Of a DNA stretch of 64,000 bases, positions 42,111-51,449 are shown in pieces. The position numbers and the translations under genes were made by a program. Within the stretch, counting starts at the first letter, position 1. The number at the start of each line of letters is the position of its first letter. The notes under the pieces were generated by a model. The model was not told the origin of the DNA. It did not search any database and saw only the letters and a program-made list of their open reading frames with translations. Source of the stretch: Sphaerisporangium corydalis. Its GTDB lineage: Bacteria; Actinomycetota; Actinomycetes; Streptosporangiales; Streptosporangiaceae. Location: the NCBI RefSeq assembly GCF_025506355.1, contig NZ_JANZYP010000028.1, forward strand, positions 37,818 through 101,817, in the 5' to 3' direction.

Positions 42111-43070
42111 GTGATCAAGTTCCGTGCGGCCGTGGCCGCCGCTTCCGCCCTGTGCCTGGCCGCGCTGACCGCGTGCGGAGGCGGCGAGGCCGATCCCGAC
42201 GCGAGCGGGCCCACCCCGGTCAAGGTCGGCGTGATCGCCATCGTCGACGTCGCGCCGATCTACCTCGGCGTCCAGCAGGGGTTCTTCACCGAGCAGGGGC
42301 TGAAGGTCGAACTCGTCCCGGCCCAGGGCGGGGCCGCCATCATCCCGGCGGTGGCCAGTGACCAGAACGACTTCGGCTTCAGCAACTTCACCTCGCTCAT
42401 GGTCGCCTCGTCCAAGGGCCTCGGCCTGAAGGTCGTCGCGGCCGGCGCCGCCTCGACGGGCGTGCAGGGCATGGACTTCGGCGGGGTCGTGGTCAAGGCC
42501 GACAGCCCGCTGAAGACCGCCAGGGACCTCTCGGGGAAGAACGTCGCGGTCAACACGCTCAACAACATCAACGACACCACCGTCCGCGCCTCGGTCCGCA
42601 CCGCGGGCGGCGACCCCAAGGCGGTGAAGTTCACCGAGCTGGCCTTCCCGAACATGCTCGCCGCGCTCGACCAGGGCAGCGTGGACGCCGTCCAGATCGT
42701 CGAGCCGTTCCTGTCGGCGTCGCTGAAGGCCGGCGACCGGATCATCGCCTCCAACTACGTGGACGCCGCCCCCGACCTCTCCGTCGCCGGGTACTTCACC
42801 TCCGCGAAGACCGCCGCCGCCAAGCCCGACCTGGTCAAGAGGTTCACCGCCGCGATGCGGAAGTCGCAGGAGTACTCCAACGCCCACCCCGACGCCGTAC
42901 GCAAGGTGCTGCTCACCTACACCAAGATCGACGCCTCGGCGGCCGGGTCGCTCACCCTCCCCGCCTTCCCCGCCGAGATCAACCGCGCCTCGCTCGACAC
43001 CCTCGCCAAGCTCGTCCAGGACGACGGGCTGATCACCAAGGCCCCCGACCTCGCCGGGCTGCTTCCGTGA
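42111..43070 (+). CDS. SsuA/NMT1-like substrate-binding lipoprotein
   Basis: A lipoprotein of 319 aa from GTG 42111 (after GGAGAAG), with lipobox LTACGGG (Cys22) and an SsuA/TauA-like binding domain (IYLGVQQGFFTEQGLKVELVPAQGG, VAVNTLNNINDTTVRA). It should capture the aromatic acid for the importer encoded by the next genes. The longer frame upstream starts inside the operator region and was rejected. Confidence 0.87.
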   Translation: MIKFRAAVAAASALCLAALTACGGGEADPDASGPTPVKVGVIAIVDVAPIYLGVQQGFFTEQGLKVELVPAQGGAAIIPAVASDQNDFGFSNFTSLMVASSKGLGLKVVAAGAASTGVQGMDFGGVVVKADSPLKTARDLSGKNVAVNTLNNINDTTVRASVRTAGGDPKAVKFTELAFPNMLAALDQGSVDAVQIVEPFLSASLKAGDRIIASNYVDAAPDLSVAGYFTSAKTAAAKPDLVKRFTAAMRKSQEYSNAHPDAVRKVLLTYTKIDASAAGSLTLPAFPAEINRASLDTLAKLVQDDGLITKAPDLAGLLP

Positions 43071-43846
43071 GGCGCACCCCGCCGCCTTGGGCACTGGGCG
43101 GGCTCGGCCTGGCCGGGCTCGTCCTGGTGCTCGAGGCGACCCCCCGGGTCGGCCTCGTCGACCGCCGGTACCTGCCGCCCTTCAGCGCCATGGTCGAGGC
43201 CCTGGCCGGCCAGGCGGGCACCGCCGAGTTCTGGCGGTCGCTGCTGGAGACCCTGCGCGGCTGGGCGCTCGGGCTGGGCATCGCGATGGTCGCGGGCGTG
43301 GTGCTCGGTCTGGTGATCGGCGGGGTGCCGGTCGCCCGGACGGCGACGACCTCGACGATCGAGTTCCTGCGGCCGATCCCGTCGGTCGCGCTGATCCCCC
43401 TCGCGGTCCTGCTCTTCGGCACCGACCTGCGCTCCACCCTGCTGATCGTGGTGTACGCGACGTTCTGGCAGGTGCTCGTCCAGGTCCTGTACGGGGTGCG
43501 GGACGTGGACCCGGTCGCCAGGGAGACGGCCAGGTCCTACCGGTTCCGGCCGCTCACCCAGGTCCGTACCGTGCTGTGGCCGACCGCGCTCCCGTACGTG
43601 CTGACCGGGTTCCGGCTCGGCGCGGCCGTCGCGCTGATCCTGGAGATCACCGGCGAGCTTGTCATCGGCTCGCCCGGCCTCGGCAGGCAGATCGCCGAGG
43701 CGCAGAACTCCGGCGCGGTCCCCGCGATGTACGCGCTGGTCATCGTGGTCGGCCTGATCGGTGTGGCGGTCAACGCGGCCGCCCGCGCCACCGAACGCCG
43801 CGCGCTGCGCTGGCACCCCTCGATCCGCCGGGAGATCCCCGCGTGA
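43067..43846 (+). CDS. SsuC/TauC-like ABC permease, first copy
   Basis: A permease of 259 aa with six membrane helices and the EAA-like loop ETARSYRFRPLTQVRTVLWPTALPYVLTGFRLG. GTG start overlaps the binding-protein stop (GTGA). Two different permease genes suggest a heterodimeric membrane part. Confidence 0.88.
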   Translation: MRRTPPPWALGGLGLAGLVLVLEATPRVGLVDRRYLPPFSAMVEALAGQAGTAEFWRSLLETLRGWALGLGIAMVAGVVLGLVIGGVPVARTATTSTIEFLRPIPSVALIPLAVLLFGTDLRSTLLIVVYATFWQVLVQVLYGVRDVDPVARETARSYRFRPLTQVRTVLWPTALPYVLTGFRLGAAVALILEITGELVIGSPGLGRQIAEAQNSGAVPAMYALVIVVGLIGVAVNAAARATERRALRWHPSIRREIPA

Positions 43847-43926
43847 ACGTCCCGAGCCTGGAGATGCCCGCGTGAACGCCCTGAGCCTGGAGATGCCCGC
43901 GTGAACGCCCTGAGCCTGGAGATGCC
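43840..43926 (+). repeat. Three tandem 29-bp repeats between permease genes
   Basis: Units at 43840-43868, 43869-43897 and 43898-43926 are nearly identical (the first has two mismatches). Each contains GTGAACGCC...GGAGATGCC, i.e. a start codon overlapping the preceding frame's TGA and a GGAG-like site. The sequence resembles the start of the second permease (ATGAACGCCCTGAG), so the array probably arose by duplicating a translation-start segment. Confidence 0.85.
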
Positions 43927-43958
43927 CGCGTGAGAGCCCATGAACGGGAGGTTCCCGA

Positions 43959-44708
43959 ATGAACGCCCTGAGGAAGGGCGTCCAGCTCCTCGGGCTGCCC
44001 GTGCTGCTGATCGCCCTGTGGTGGGTCGCGACCGTGAACAGCGACAACTTCTTCTGGCCGCCGCTGAGCGAGATCGCCGGGACCTTCCGTGAGACCTGGT
44101 TCACGGGCAGGTTCACCGCCGACGTGCTGCCCAGCGTCGGCCGCCTGCTCGCCGGGTACGGCCTAGCCCTGGTGCTGGGCGTCGGGCTCGGCGTGGCGAT
44201 CGGGTCGCTGCCGGTGCTGCGTGCCGTGCTCGAACCCGTCCTTGAGTTCTTCCGGGCGATTCCGCCGCCGGTGCTCGTGCCGGTCCTCATGCTGTTCGCC
44301 GGGATCGGCACCACTATGAAGATCCTCGTGATCGTCTCCGGCTGTGTGTGGCCGATCCTGCTGAACACCGTCGAGGGCGTGCGCGCGGTCGACGAGGTGC
44401 TGCGCGACACCGCACGCTGCTACCGGCTGGGCCGCCGGGCCCGGCTCCTGCGCCTGGTGCTGCCCGGCGCGAGCCCGCAGATCTGCGCCGGGGCCCGGCA
44501 AGGGCTGTCGGTCGGGATCATCCTCATGGTCATCAGCGAGATGTTCGCCGCCGGCAACGGCCTGGGCTTCACCGTCGTGCAGTTCCAGCGCACCTTCGCC
44601 GTCCCCCAGATGTGGACCGGGATCATCCTGCTCGGGCTGATCGGCGTCCTTCTGTCCCTGATCTTCCGGGTCGCCGAGGCCCGGCTGCTGAGCTGGAGAA
44701 ATGAATGA
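43959..44708 (+). CDS. SsuC/TauC-like ABC permease, second copy
   Basis: A permease of 249 aa with six helices and the loop DTARCYRLGRRARLLRLVLPGASPQICAGARQGLS. ATG 43959 follows GGGAGG. It is separated from the first permease by the 29-bp repeat array and overlaps the ATPase start (ATGA). Confidence 0.88.
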   Translation: MNALRKGVQLLGLPVLLIALWWVATVNSDNFFWPPLSEIAGTFRETWFTGRFTADVLPSVGRLLAGYGLALVLGVGLGVAIGSLPVLRAVLEPVLEFFRAIPPPVLVPVLMLFAGIGTTMKILVIVSGCVWPILLNTVEGVRAVDEVLRDTARCYRLGRRARLLRLVLPGASPQICAGARQGLSVGIILMVISEMFAAGNGLGFTVVQFQRTFAVPQMWTGIILLGLIGVLLSLIFRVAEARLLSWRNE

Positions 44709-45493
44709 CCCTGCTGGACGTCCGCCACCTGCGCAAGGTCTACCAGGGACGAGGACGCGACGTCGAGGCGGTCCGTGACCTGACCCTCGCGGTCGGCGCG
44801 GGCGAACTGGTGTGCGTCGTCGGCCCGTCAGGCGCGGGCAAGACCACCCTGCTGCGCTGCGTCGCCGGGCTGCTGGAGGGCACGTCCGGCGAGGTGCGGC
44901 TGGACGGGCGGCCGGTCGTCGGCCCGCCGCCCGGCATGGCGGTGGTGTTCCAGGAGTACGGGCGCAGCCTGTTCCCCTGGCTCACCGTGCGCCAGAACGT
45001 GGAACTGCCGCTGAAGGAGAAGGGACTCGGCAAGGAGGATCGGCGCCGCCTCGTCGACGAGGCGCTTGCGGCCGTCGGCCTGGCCGGGGACGCGGACGCC
45101 CATCCCTGGCAGCTCTCCGGCGGGATGCAGCAGCGGGTGGCCATCGCACGGGCGGTCGCCTACGAGCCGAGCGTCATGCTGATGGACGAGCCGTTCGCGG
45201 CGGTCGACGCCCAGACCCGCGCCGACCTGGAGGACCTCGTCCGGTCGCTCTGGAAACGTCTTGGAATGACCGTCCTGTTCGTCACCCACGACATCGACGA
45301 GTCGGTATATCTCGCCGAACGGGTGATCGTCCTGTCGAACTCGCCGACCGAGGTCCTCGAAGAGGTCGCCGTCGACCTGCCCGCGACGCGCGACCAGCTC
45401 ACCACGCGGTCCCTGCCGCGCTTCGCCGAGCTGCGGGCGCACGTCTACAAGCTGATCCAGCAGGCCAAGAACGGGCAGCGCCCCGTCGCGTGA
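44705..45493 (+). CDS. SsuB/TauB-like ABC ATPase
   Basis: An ATPase of 262 aa with Walker A GPSGAGKTT, Q-loop VFQEYGRSLFPW, signature LSGGMQQRVAIARA and Walker B VMLMDEPFAAVD; the H-loop is THDIDES. It drives the nitrate/sulfonate/taurine-type importer, here expected to bring in an aromatic acid. Possible self-contained operon from 42111. Confidence 0.9.
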   Translation: MTLLDVRHLRKVYQGRGRDVEAVRDLTLAVGAGELVCVVGPSGAGKTTLLRCVAGLLEGTSGEVRLDGRPVVGPPPGMAVVFQEYGRSLFPWLTVRQNVELPLKEKGLGKEDRRRLVDEALAAVGLAGDADAHPWQLSGGMQQRVAIARAVAYEPSVMLMDEPFAAVDAQTRADLEDLVRSLWKRLGMTVLFVTHDIDESVYLAERVIVLSNSPTEVLEEVAVDLPATRDQLTTRSLPRFAELRAHVYKLIQQAKNGQRPVA

Positions 45494-45533
45494 TCCCCGA
45501 GCGTCACCCCACCCCCCGAGAGAGCGGACGTCC

Positions 45534-47327
45534 ATGCGGAGAACGACCCTCAGATCCAAATTGTGCGGCGCGGCCATGGCGGTGGCCCTGGTGGCGGTAC
45601 TGAGCCCCGCCACCGCCGCCGGAGCGACGAGCGCCACCCCCGGCGCCACTGCTGGCGCCACCGCCAGCGCTGTGAGCGTCACCGCCGGCGCGCGGCCGGG
45701 CGGCGGCCTCGCCGACCTGCCCGCCCTCGAACCGGTCATGGAATGCTCCGCCCTGACCGGCCTCGACCTGGGCGGCGTCACGGACGCGCCCGTCACCATC
45801 ACCTCGGCCACCGTGTCGACCGCCGGGGCCCCGGCCCCCTACTGCGCGGTCACCGGGACCATCGCCCCGGCCGACACCATCGTCATGCGGCTGCCGGTCG
45901 GCGGCTGGACCCAGCGCTACCTGCAGACCGGCTGCGGCGGTGAGTGCGGCTCCTCCACCATCAACTACACCCAGGCCGCGAGCTGCCGGCCGATCGCCGA
46001 CGGCACCATCGCCAGCGCCACCACCGACATGGGCCACCAGGGCTCGTTCGACGGCTCCTGGGCGGCGGGCGACCCGCAGGCGCAGATCGACTTCGCCTAC
46101 CGGGGCGTCCACGTCACCGCCCAGGTCGCCAAGGCGGTCATCACCCGGTTCTACGGGCACGCCCCGGCGTACTCCTACTTCGACAGCTGCTCCGACGGCG
46201 GGCGCGAGGCCCTCATGGAGGCCCAGCGCTACCCCGGCGACTTCGACGGGATCGCCGCAGGGGCGCCGGCCAACAACATGGTCGTCCAGAACACCTTCCA
46301 CCACGCGTGGAACGTCCTGGCGAACCTCGGCGCCGACGGGAAGTACATCCTGCTCGCCGGCCGGCTGCCGCTCGTCCACCAGGCCGTGCTGGCCCGGTGC
46401 GACGCGCGCGACGGGCTGGCGGACGGGGTGCTCGACGACCCGCGCCGCTGCGACTTCGACCCCGCGAGCCTGGTCTGCCGGACCGGCCAGGACACCGCGA
46501 CCTGCCTGACGCCCGCCGAGGCCGCGGTGGTCCGCCGCCTGCACGACGGCGCCGTCACCGGCGACGGGAAGCGGCTGGAGCCGGCGATCGCCCATGAGTG
46601 GGGCTCGGAGCCGGAGTGGACCCTGTTCGTCCCCTCGGCCCAGGGCACGAAGGTGGGCAGCGAGAACTTCGTGCTCTCCTTCGCCCGCTACCTCGGCTAC
46701 ACCAACCAGGTGGACCCCACCTGGGAGCTGTCGGATCTCAAGCTCACCGTCGAGGGGTTCTGGCGGACCGTCCAGTCGTCCAGCTACCTGTCCGCGATGG
46801 ACCCCGACCTCACCGCGTTCAGGCGGAGCGGCGGCAAACTGCTGCTCTGGCACGGCTGGAACGACCAGCACATCTCCCCGCAGGGCACCCTCGCCTACTT
46901 CGACGCCGTCCAGCGGACCATGGGCCGGGGCGCCGTCGACGGCTTCGCCCGGCTCTACCTCTTCCCCGGCGTCGCGCACTGCGGCGGCGGTGAGGGGCCG
47001 AACGTCTTCGACGTGCTCACGCCGGTGATGGCCTGGGTCGAGAGCGGTGCCGAGCCCGGACGGATCGTCGCTTCGACGTCCGCGAACCAGACGCCCGCAC
47101 GGACCCGGCCGGTCTTCCCCTACCCGGCGGTCGCCCGCTACGACGGCTCCGGCAGCACCGACGACGCGGCGAACTTCGTCTCCTCCACCCCCGCCCACCA
47201 GCCGAAGGACGACTACCACTGGCTCGGCGAACGGCTCTTCTCCCACGACTACCAAACGCGGGGCCGAGCCGAGGGAACACGGCTCGTCCTCCATCCCGAA
47301 CGAACCTGGCTGACCCGCATGATCTGA
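45534..47327 (+). CDS. Secreted tannase/feruloyl-esterase-family enzyme
   Basis: An enzyme of 597 aa with a signal peptide (about 1-30). The family's CS-D-HC catalytic arrangement is complete: C219-S220 in YFDSCSDGGREAL, D444 in HGWNDQHISP and H482-C483 in PGVAHCGGGEGP. The two Cys are expected to form the disulfide that joins Ser and His. It should release gallate or hydroxycinnamate from plant esters outside the cell, feeding the importer and gal-like enzymes. It follows the ATPase by 40 bp and is probably cotranscribed. Ala/Thr-rich repeats follow the signal (residues 30-50). Confidence 0.88.
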   Translation: MRRTTLRSKLCGAAMAVALVAVLSPATAAGATSATPGATAGATASAVSVTAGARPGGGLADLPALEPVMECSALTGLDLGGVTDAPVTITSATVSTAGAPAPYCAVTGTIAPADTIVMRLPVGGWTQRYLQTGCGGECGSSTINYTQAASCRPIADGTIASATTDMGHQGSFDGSWAAGDPQAQIDFAYRGVHVTAQVAKAVITRFYGHAPAYSYFDSCSDGGREALMEAQRYPGDFDGIAAGAPANNMVVQNTFHHAWNVLANLGADGKYILLAGRLPLVHQAVLARCDARDGLADGVLDDPRRCDFDPASLVCRTGQDTATCLTPAEAAVVRRLHDGAVTGDGKRLEPAIAHEWGSEPEWTLFVPSAQGTKVGSENFVLSFARYLGYTNQVDPTWELSDLKLTVEGFWRTVQSSSYLSAMDPDLTAFRRSGGKLLLWHGWNDQHISPQGTLAYFDAVQRTMGRGAVDGFARLYLFPGVAHCGGGEGPNVFDVLTPVMAWVESGAEPGRIVASTSANQTPARTRPVFPYPAVARYDGSGSTDDAANFVSSTPAHQPKDDYHWLGERLFSHDYQTRGRAEGTRLVLHPERTWLTRMI

Positions 47328-47434
47328 GTCGTCTCACGACCGGCCGGCACCGGTGCCGAGCGGACGACCGCACCGGGCCGGCCGGGCATCGCAGGGCAGA
47401 TGCCGCGGTCCCCGGACCGGCCGGGCGTCGCGGG

Positions 47435-48112
47435 TCAGGTGCCCGCGGTCACCGCCTTGAGGCCCGCGAACGACTCCTCGACGAAACTTGTGAAGTCCTT
47501 CTGCCCGCCCTGCTCCACCTGCCCGGTCTGCCCGGTCTGCCCGGCCTTCTCCGCCCGCTCCGCCCGCTCCGCCTGGTCCGCCTGGTCCGCCTGGTCCGCC
47601 GCCTGTTCGGTCTGCTCGGCCTGCTCGGTCCAGCTCCGGAAGGCGATCTTGAAGACGGCGATGCCCGCCTCGGCGGCCAGGCTCGCGGAGGCCTCGTCGA
47701 CACCGCGCCGCCGCAACGCGTCGGCGATCGCCGCCCCCAGCGACGCGAGCTTGATCAGCTCGCGTTCCTGCAGCTCGGTGTTGGCGGCGATGACGGCCTG
47801 GCGCCGGCGGGAATGTTCCTGGCGCTCCTGCATCACGGCCGCGGCGGCCAAAACGGCCGCCATCACGGCCTCCATCGGGCTCGCCGGCTCGGGAGCACGG
47901 GCGACCGTACGCACGAGAAGCTCCTGCAGCGCGCTCGACCCCCCGAACAGCACTTCACGCTTGTCGGCGTAGTGCCGGAAGAACGTGCGCTCCGTCAGCC
48001 CCGCCCGCTCGGCGATCTCCGCCACCGAGGTCCGCTCGAAGCCGCGCTCCAGGTAGAGCTCCAGTGCCGCCCGTTCGAGCCGGCCGCGCGCGTCCGGCTC
48101 CCATCGACCCAT
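47435..48112 (-). CDS. TetR-family repressor with Gln/Ala/Glu-rich repeat tail
   Basis: A repressor of 225 aa. TetR HTH at about 10-56 (RAALELYLERGFERTSVAEIAERAGLTERTFFRHYADKREVLF). The ligand domain ends in an unusual low-complexity stretch, EQAEQTEQAADQADQADQAERAERAEKAGQTGQTGQ, in about residues 166-203. It is divergent from the SDR gene across an 11-bp inverted repeat that is its likely operator. Confidence 0.85.
   Translation of the reverse strand: MGRWEPDARGRLERAALELYLERGFERTSVAEIAERAGLTERTFFRHYADKREVLFGGSSALQELLVRTVARAPEPASPMEAVMAAVLAAAAVMQERQEHSRRRQAVIAANTELQERELIKLASLGAAIADALRRRGVDEASASLAAEAGIAVFKIAFRSWTEQAEQTEQAADQADQADQAERAERAEKAGQTGQTGQVEQGGQKDFTSFVEESFAGLKAVTAGT
47513..47630 (-). 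repeat. Short tandem repeats inside the TetR gene
   Basis: Imperfect 9-bp units (GCCCGGTCT, CCGCTCCGC, TGGTCCGCC types) run in phase with the reading frame and encode three-residue repeats such as QAD, RAE and GQT. Such a stretch can change in length without frameshift. Confidence 0.75.
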
Positions 48113-48138
48113 GCGGGCATCGTACCCCGATGACAGCG

Positions 48139-48169
48139 GCTGACATCACTGCTACTGTGTGATGTCAGC
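48139..48169. promoter_or_regulatory. TetR operator: 11-bp inverted repeat
   Basis: GCTGACATCAC (48139-48149) and GTGATGTCAGC (48159-48169) are perfect inverted arms with a 9-bp spacer, between divergent TetR and SDR genes. Extra TGACA half-sites lie at 48131 and 48173. Confidence 0.75.
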
Positions 48170-48240
48170 AACTGACATCGATCGATCGTCAGCCGCGCGT
48201 CTCGGCGCGAGGACGATCGGCCCAGGCTGGAGGCTCACTC

Positions 48241-49185
48241 ATGCGCGTTTTCGTCACCGGGGCATCCGGATGGATCGGCTCCGCACTCGTGCCCGAACTC
48301 ATCGGCGCGGGTCACCAGGTCGTCGGGCTCGCCCGCTCGGACGCCTCGGCCGCCGCCCTCACCACGGCCGGTGCCGAGGTGGTCCACGGCTCCCTCGACG
48401 ACCTCGACGTCCTGCGCGACGCGGCCGGCGCGTCCGACGGGGTGGTCCACCTCGCCTTCAAGCACGACATCGCCTTCTCAGGGGGCTTCACGAACGCCGC
48501 CGACGCCGACCGCCGCGCCGTCGAGACGTTCGGCCAGGCGCTCGCCGGTTCCGGCCGGCCGTTCGTGCTCGCCTCCGGGCTGCTCGGCCTCAAGCCGGGC
48601 CAGGTGAGCACCGAAGCGGACGGGCTCGAGCCCAACGATCTGCCCGCCTACGTGACCGGCGGCCCGCGCATCCGCATGGGCACCGCCCACCTGGCCATCG
48701 CCCTCGCCGGCCAGGACATCCGCTCGTCGGTCGTACGGCTCCCGCCGACCGTGCACGGCGACGGCGACCACGGCTTCATGGCCGCACTGGTCGGCATCGC
48801 CCGCGACAAGGGCGTCTCCGGCTACGTCGGCGACGGCTCCCAACGCTGGCCGGCCGCGCACCGCGTCGACGCCGCACACCTGTTCCGGCTCGCCCTGGAG
48901 AGCGCACCCGCCGGATCGACCCTGCACGCGACCGCCGACCAGGGCGTGCCGATCCGCTCGATCGCCGAGGTCCTCGGCCGCCACCTCGACCTGCCGGTCC
49001 GCTCGATCTCCCCCGAGGACGCGCCCGGCCACTTCACCTGGCTCGCGGGCTTCATCTCCCTCGACAGCGCCTCCTCCAGCGACCTGACCCGCGACCTCCT
49101 GAGCTGGACCCCCACCCAGCCAGGCCTCCTGGACGACCTGGAAAAGGGCCACTACTTCCACACCGACCGTCCCGCACGACCGTAA
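48241..49185 (+). CDS. NAD-dependent epimerase/reductase (extended SDR, atypical)
   Basis: A protein of 314 aa with the NAD(P) motif VFVTGASGWIGSALV (TGxxGxxG) and SDR-e substrate region; no clear YxxxK is seen (the region reads GGPRIRMGTAHLAIAL), as in the atypical SDR5-like group. GGAGG precedes the ATG. Probably an oxidative-stress or xenobiotic reductase controlled by the adjacent TetR. Confidence 0.8.
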   Translation: MRVFVTGASGWIGSALVPELIGAGHQVVGLARSDASAAALTTAGAEVVHGSLDDLDVLRDAAGASDGVVHLAFKHDIAFSGGFTNAADADRRAVETFGQALAGSGRPFVLASGLLGLKPGQVSTEADGLEPNDLPAYVTGGPRIRMGTAHLAIALAGQDIRSSVVRLPPTVHGDGDHGFMAALVGIARDKGVSGYVGDGSQRWPAAHRVDAAHLFRLALESAPAGSTLHATADQGVPIRSIAEVLGRHLDLPVRSISPEDAPGHFTWLAGFISLDSASSSDLTRDLLSWTPTQPGLLDDLEKGHYFHTDRPARP

Positions 49186-49232
49186 TCGCCCGCCGGAACG
49201 CCCGCGGCGAGCCCGGCGTCCTCGCAGGGCCG

Positions 49233-50861
49233 TCAGCCGTAGGTGTCCGTCCTCGGGCGGCCGGTGCCGGTGGGCAGGGCGGCGGGATGGGAGCCGGTCA
49301 GGCCGGCCAGGTAGTCGCGCAGGACGCGCGGGTCGGCGGGGCCCCGGTAGGCGAGGTAGCCGTCGGGCCTGACCAGGGCGCAGCCCGCGGTGCCGTACAC
49401 CCGCTCCAGGTGGTGGGTCACCACCCCGTCGAGCCGGATGGGCTCGGTGGTCAGCAGGGTGAAGTGCGGCCCACGGAACAGGTCGAACAGGCGCACCCGG
49501 GTCCCGGTGCCGGCTTGTACGGCGGTGCCGTCGGGGGCGCGGTCGCCGGCGCGCGGGCGGCCCGCGGGACCGGGGGCGCTGAGCGGGGACTCGCGGTAGT
49601 GCAGGCCGATCTGAGAGAGCCTGCGCAGCAGGGCGCGGGTGACCGGGGGCAGCGTGAGCAGCGGCAGCAGCACCCAGCGGCGCAGCAGCGCCATCAGCGG
49701 GTTGGTGGAGAACAGCGCGCCGTGCCCGGTCTGGCTGGTGGCCAGCACCTTGCGGGCCACCAGCAGCCGCTCGGCCTCGTAGGTGTCCAGCAGGCGGTCC
49801 GGGGCGCCGCCCAGCACCATGGCCAGCTTCCAGCCCAGGTTGTAGGCGTCCTGGACACCGGAGTTGAGGCCCTGGCCGCTGACCGGGGAGTGGACGTGCG
49901 CCGCGTCGCCGCCGACCAGCACCCGGCCCACCCGGTAGCGGTCGACCATGCGCTGGTTGACCGTGAAGCGCGACAACCAGGTGGGGCTGTGGAGACGCAC
50001 TCCGGTCATCCCGGTGTAGGCGTCGAACAGCCGCTGGAAGGTCGCGGGGCCGGGCTCCTCGTCGCCCGCGAGGGTGGCGCTGTACTGCCAGACGTCGGTG
50101 CCCTTGAGCGGGCACAGTTGCAGGAAGGTGTGGTCGGCGTTGGACCAGACGTATCGGGCCTCGCGCGAGAGCCCTTCAACTTCGACGTCGCCGATGAGGC
50201 CGACCTGGCCGGGGTCGCCGTGACCCTCGAAGCGCAGCCCGGCCGACTTGCGCACCGTGCTCCGTCCGCCGTCGGCGCCGACCAGGTAGGCGGCGCGGAT
50301 CGTCCGGGTCGCGTCGGTGGCCACGTCCCGCACGGTCGCGGTCACCGCCTCCGCGTCCTGCTCCAGGCCGACGAACTCCTGCCCGCGCTCCACCACGCCG
50401 CCCAGGGCGGCCAGCCGCTCGGCCAAGATGGTCTCGATCCGCCACTGCGGAGCGTGCAGGGCGTCAGGGTAGGGCATGGACTCGCCCGCCCGGCCGTACA
50501 CGAAGGTGAGCTCGGCGATGAGCCTGTCGCGGTCGTAGAACCGGGTGACTGCCATGAGCATCGCGGCGTCCAGCACCTGCTCGATCACACCGAGATCGTC
50601 GAAGACCTCCAGCGTGCGCGGCATCACGCCCTTGCCACGGCTGCCGGGGAACGGCTCGGCGGCCCTGTCGAGCACGCGGCAGGCGACGCCGCGACGCGCC
50701 AGGTCGATGGCCAGCACCAGCCCGGTCGGGCCGGCTCCGACGATCAGCACGGGCGTGTCGAGCGGGCCCTCGTGGCGCACGGGCGTGTCGTGAAGTTCGG
50801 GCAGGTCGTGGGGTACGGGCGTAGCGTGCGGGCCGTCGTGGAGTTCGGGGGCATCGGGCAT
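49233..50861 (-). CDS. FAD-dependent aromatic hydroxylase/monooxygenase
   Basis: A flavin monooxygenase of 542 aa of the phenol/pentachlorophenol hydroxylase type (class A): VLIVGAGPTGLVLAIDLARRG, the DG motif YLVGADGGRSTVRK, the GD motif VLVGGDAAHVHSPVSGQGLNSGVQDAYNLGWKLA, and a thioredoxin-like C-terminal domain. It has the unusual N-terminal repeats HDGPHATPVPHDLPELHDTPVRHEGPLDTP (HDxP-type). It forms an operon with the upstream TetR (20-bp gap). The natural substrate is unknown; drug inactivation is common in this family. Confidence 0.87.
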   Translation of the reverse strand: MPDAPELHDGPHATPVPHDLPELHDTPVRHEGPLDTPVLIVGAGPTGLVLAIDLARRGVACRVLDRAAEPFPGSRGKGVMPRTLEVFDDLGVIEQVLDAAMLMAVTRFYDRDRLIAELTFVYGRAGESMPYPDALHAPQWRIETILAERLAALGGVVERGQEFVGLEQDAEAVTATVRDVATDATRTIRAAYLVGADGGRSTVRKSAGLRFEGHGDPGQVGLIGDVEVEGLSREARYVWSNADHTFLQLCPLKGTDVWQYSATLAGDEEPGPATFQRLFDAYTGMTGVRLHSPTWLSRFTVNQRMVDRYRVGRVLVGGDAAHVHSPVSGQGLNSGVQDAYNLGWKLAMVLGGAPDRLLDTYEAERLLVARKVLATSQTGHGALFSTNPLMALLRRWVLLPLLTLPPVTRALLRRLSQIGLHYRESPLSAPGPAGRPRAGDRAPDGTAVQAGTGTRVRLFDLFRGPHFTLLTTEPIRLDGVVTHHLERVYGTAGCALVRPDGYLAYRGPADPRVLRDYLAGLTGSHPAALPTGTGRPRTDTYG

Positions 50862-50881
50862 CTGAGGCTCCTCGGAATGCG

Positions 50882-51442
50882 TCAGGTGAGCGCCTGGAAG
50901 GCGCGGTCGATGAGCTCGGCCAGGCTCGCGGTCTCGTCATCACCGGCCCACTGGACGACCGCGGCGGTCATCGCGGCCATGCCCGCGCCGGCCAGCACCC
51001 GGAAGCGCAGGTCGGGGACGCCGCCGGCCAGCGCGGTCGCGACGAGCTCGGCCGTGTCGCGTTCCTGCTGCCACAACTGGGCGCGCAGCGCGGGGGTGTC
51101 CAGGATCAGCCGCGCGCGGGCGCGCACGGTCGCCAGTTCCCGCTCCTCCAGGTAGGTGAAGCCCTCGGCCAGGGCGCGCCGCAGCCGCAGCAGCGGCGGC
51201 TCTTCGGCCGGCCGGGCGGCCACCAACTCGGCGATCATCGGGTCGTAGGGGTCGGCGGTGACCACCAGATCCTTGGCCGGGAAGTACCGGAAGAAGGTCA
51301 TGTGCGAGACCCCGGCCGCGGCGGCGATCTCCTCCACCGTGGTGGCCTCGTACCCCTTGACCAGGAACAGCTCGATCGCCGCGTCCTGGATCCGCTGCCG
51401 CGTGGCCGCCTTCTTACGCTCTCGCCAGTCGTTCACCAGCAC
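50882..51442 (-). CDS. TetR-family regulator
   Basis: A regulator of 186 aa with HTH RIQDAAIELFLVKGYEATTVEEIAAAAGVSHMTFFRYFPAKDLVV and the helical MftR/actinobacterial C-terminal domain. GTG 51442 lies only 7 bp from a 43-bp palindrome, so little or no leader remains. It probably represses itself and the hydroxylase. Confidence 0.87.
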   Translation of the reverse strand: MLVNDWRERKKAATRQRIQDAAIELFLVKGYEATTVEEIAAAAGVSHMTFFRYFPAKDLVVTADPYDPMIAELVAARPAEEPPLLRLRRALAEGFTYLEERELATVRARARLILDTPALRAQLWQQERDTAELVATALAGGVPDLRFRVLAGAGMAAMTAAVVQWAGDDETASLAELIDRAFQALT

Positions 51443-51449
51443 CCCATAC

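Noticed and set aside
43840..43926. CRISPR array
   Set aside because: Units abut directly without spacers and encode start-stop overlaps; they are tandem repeats.
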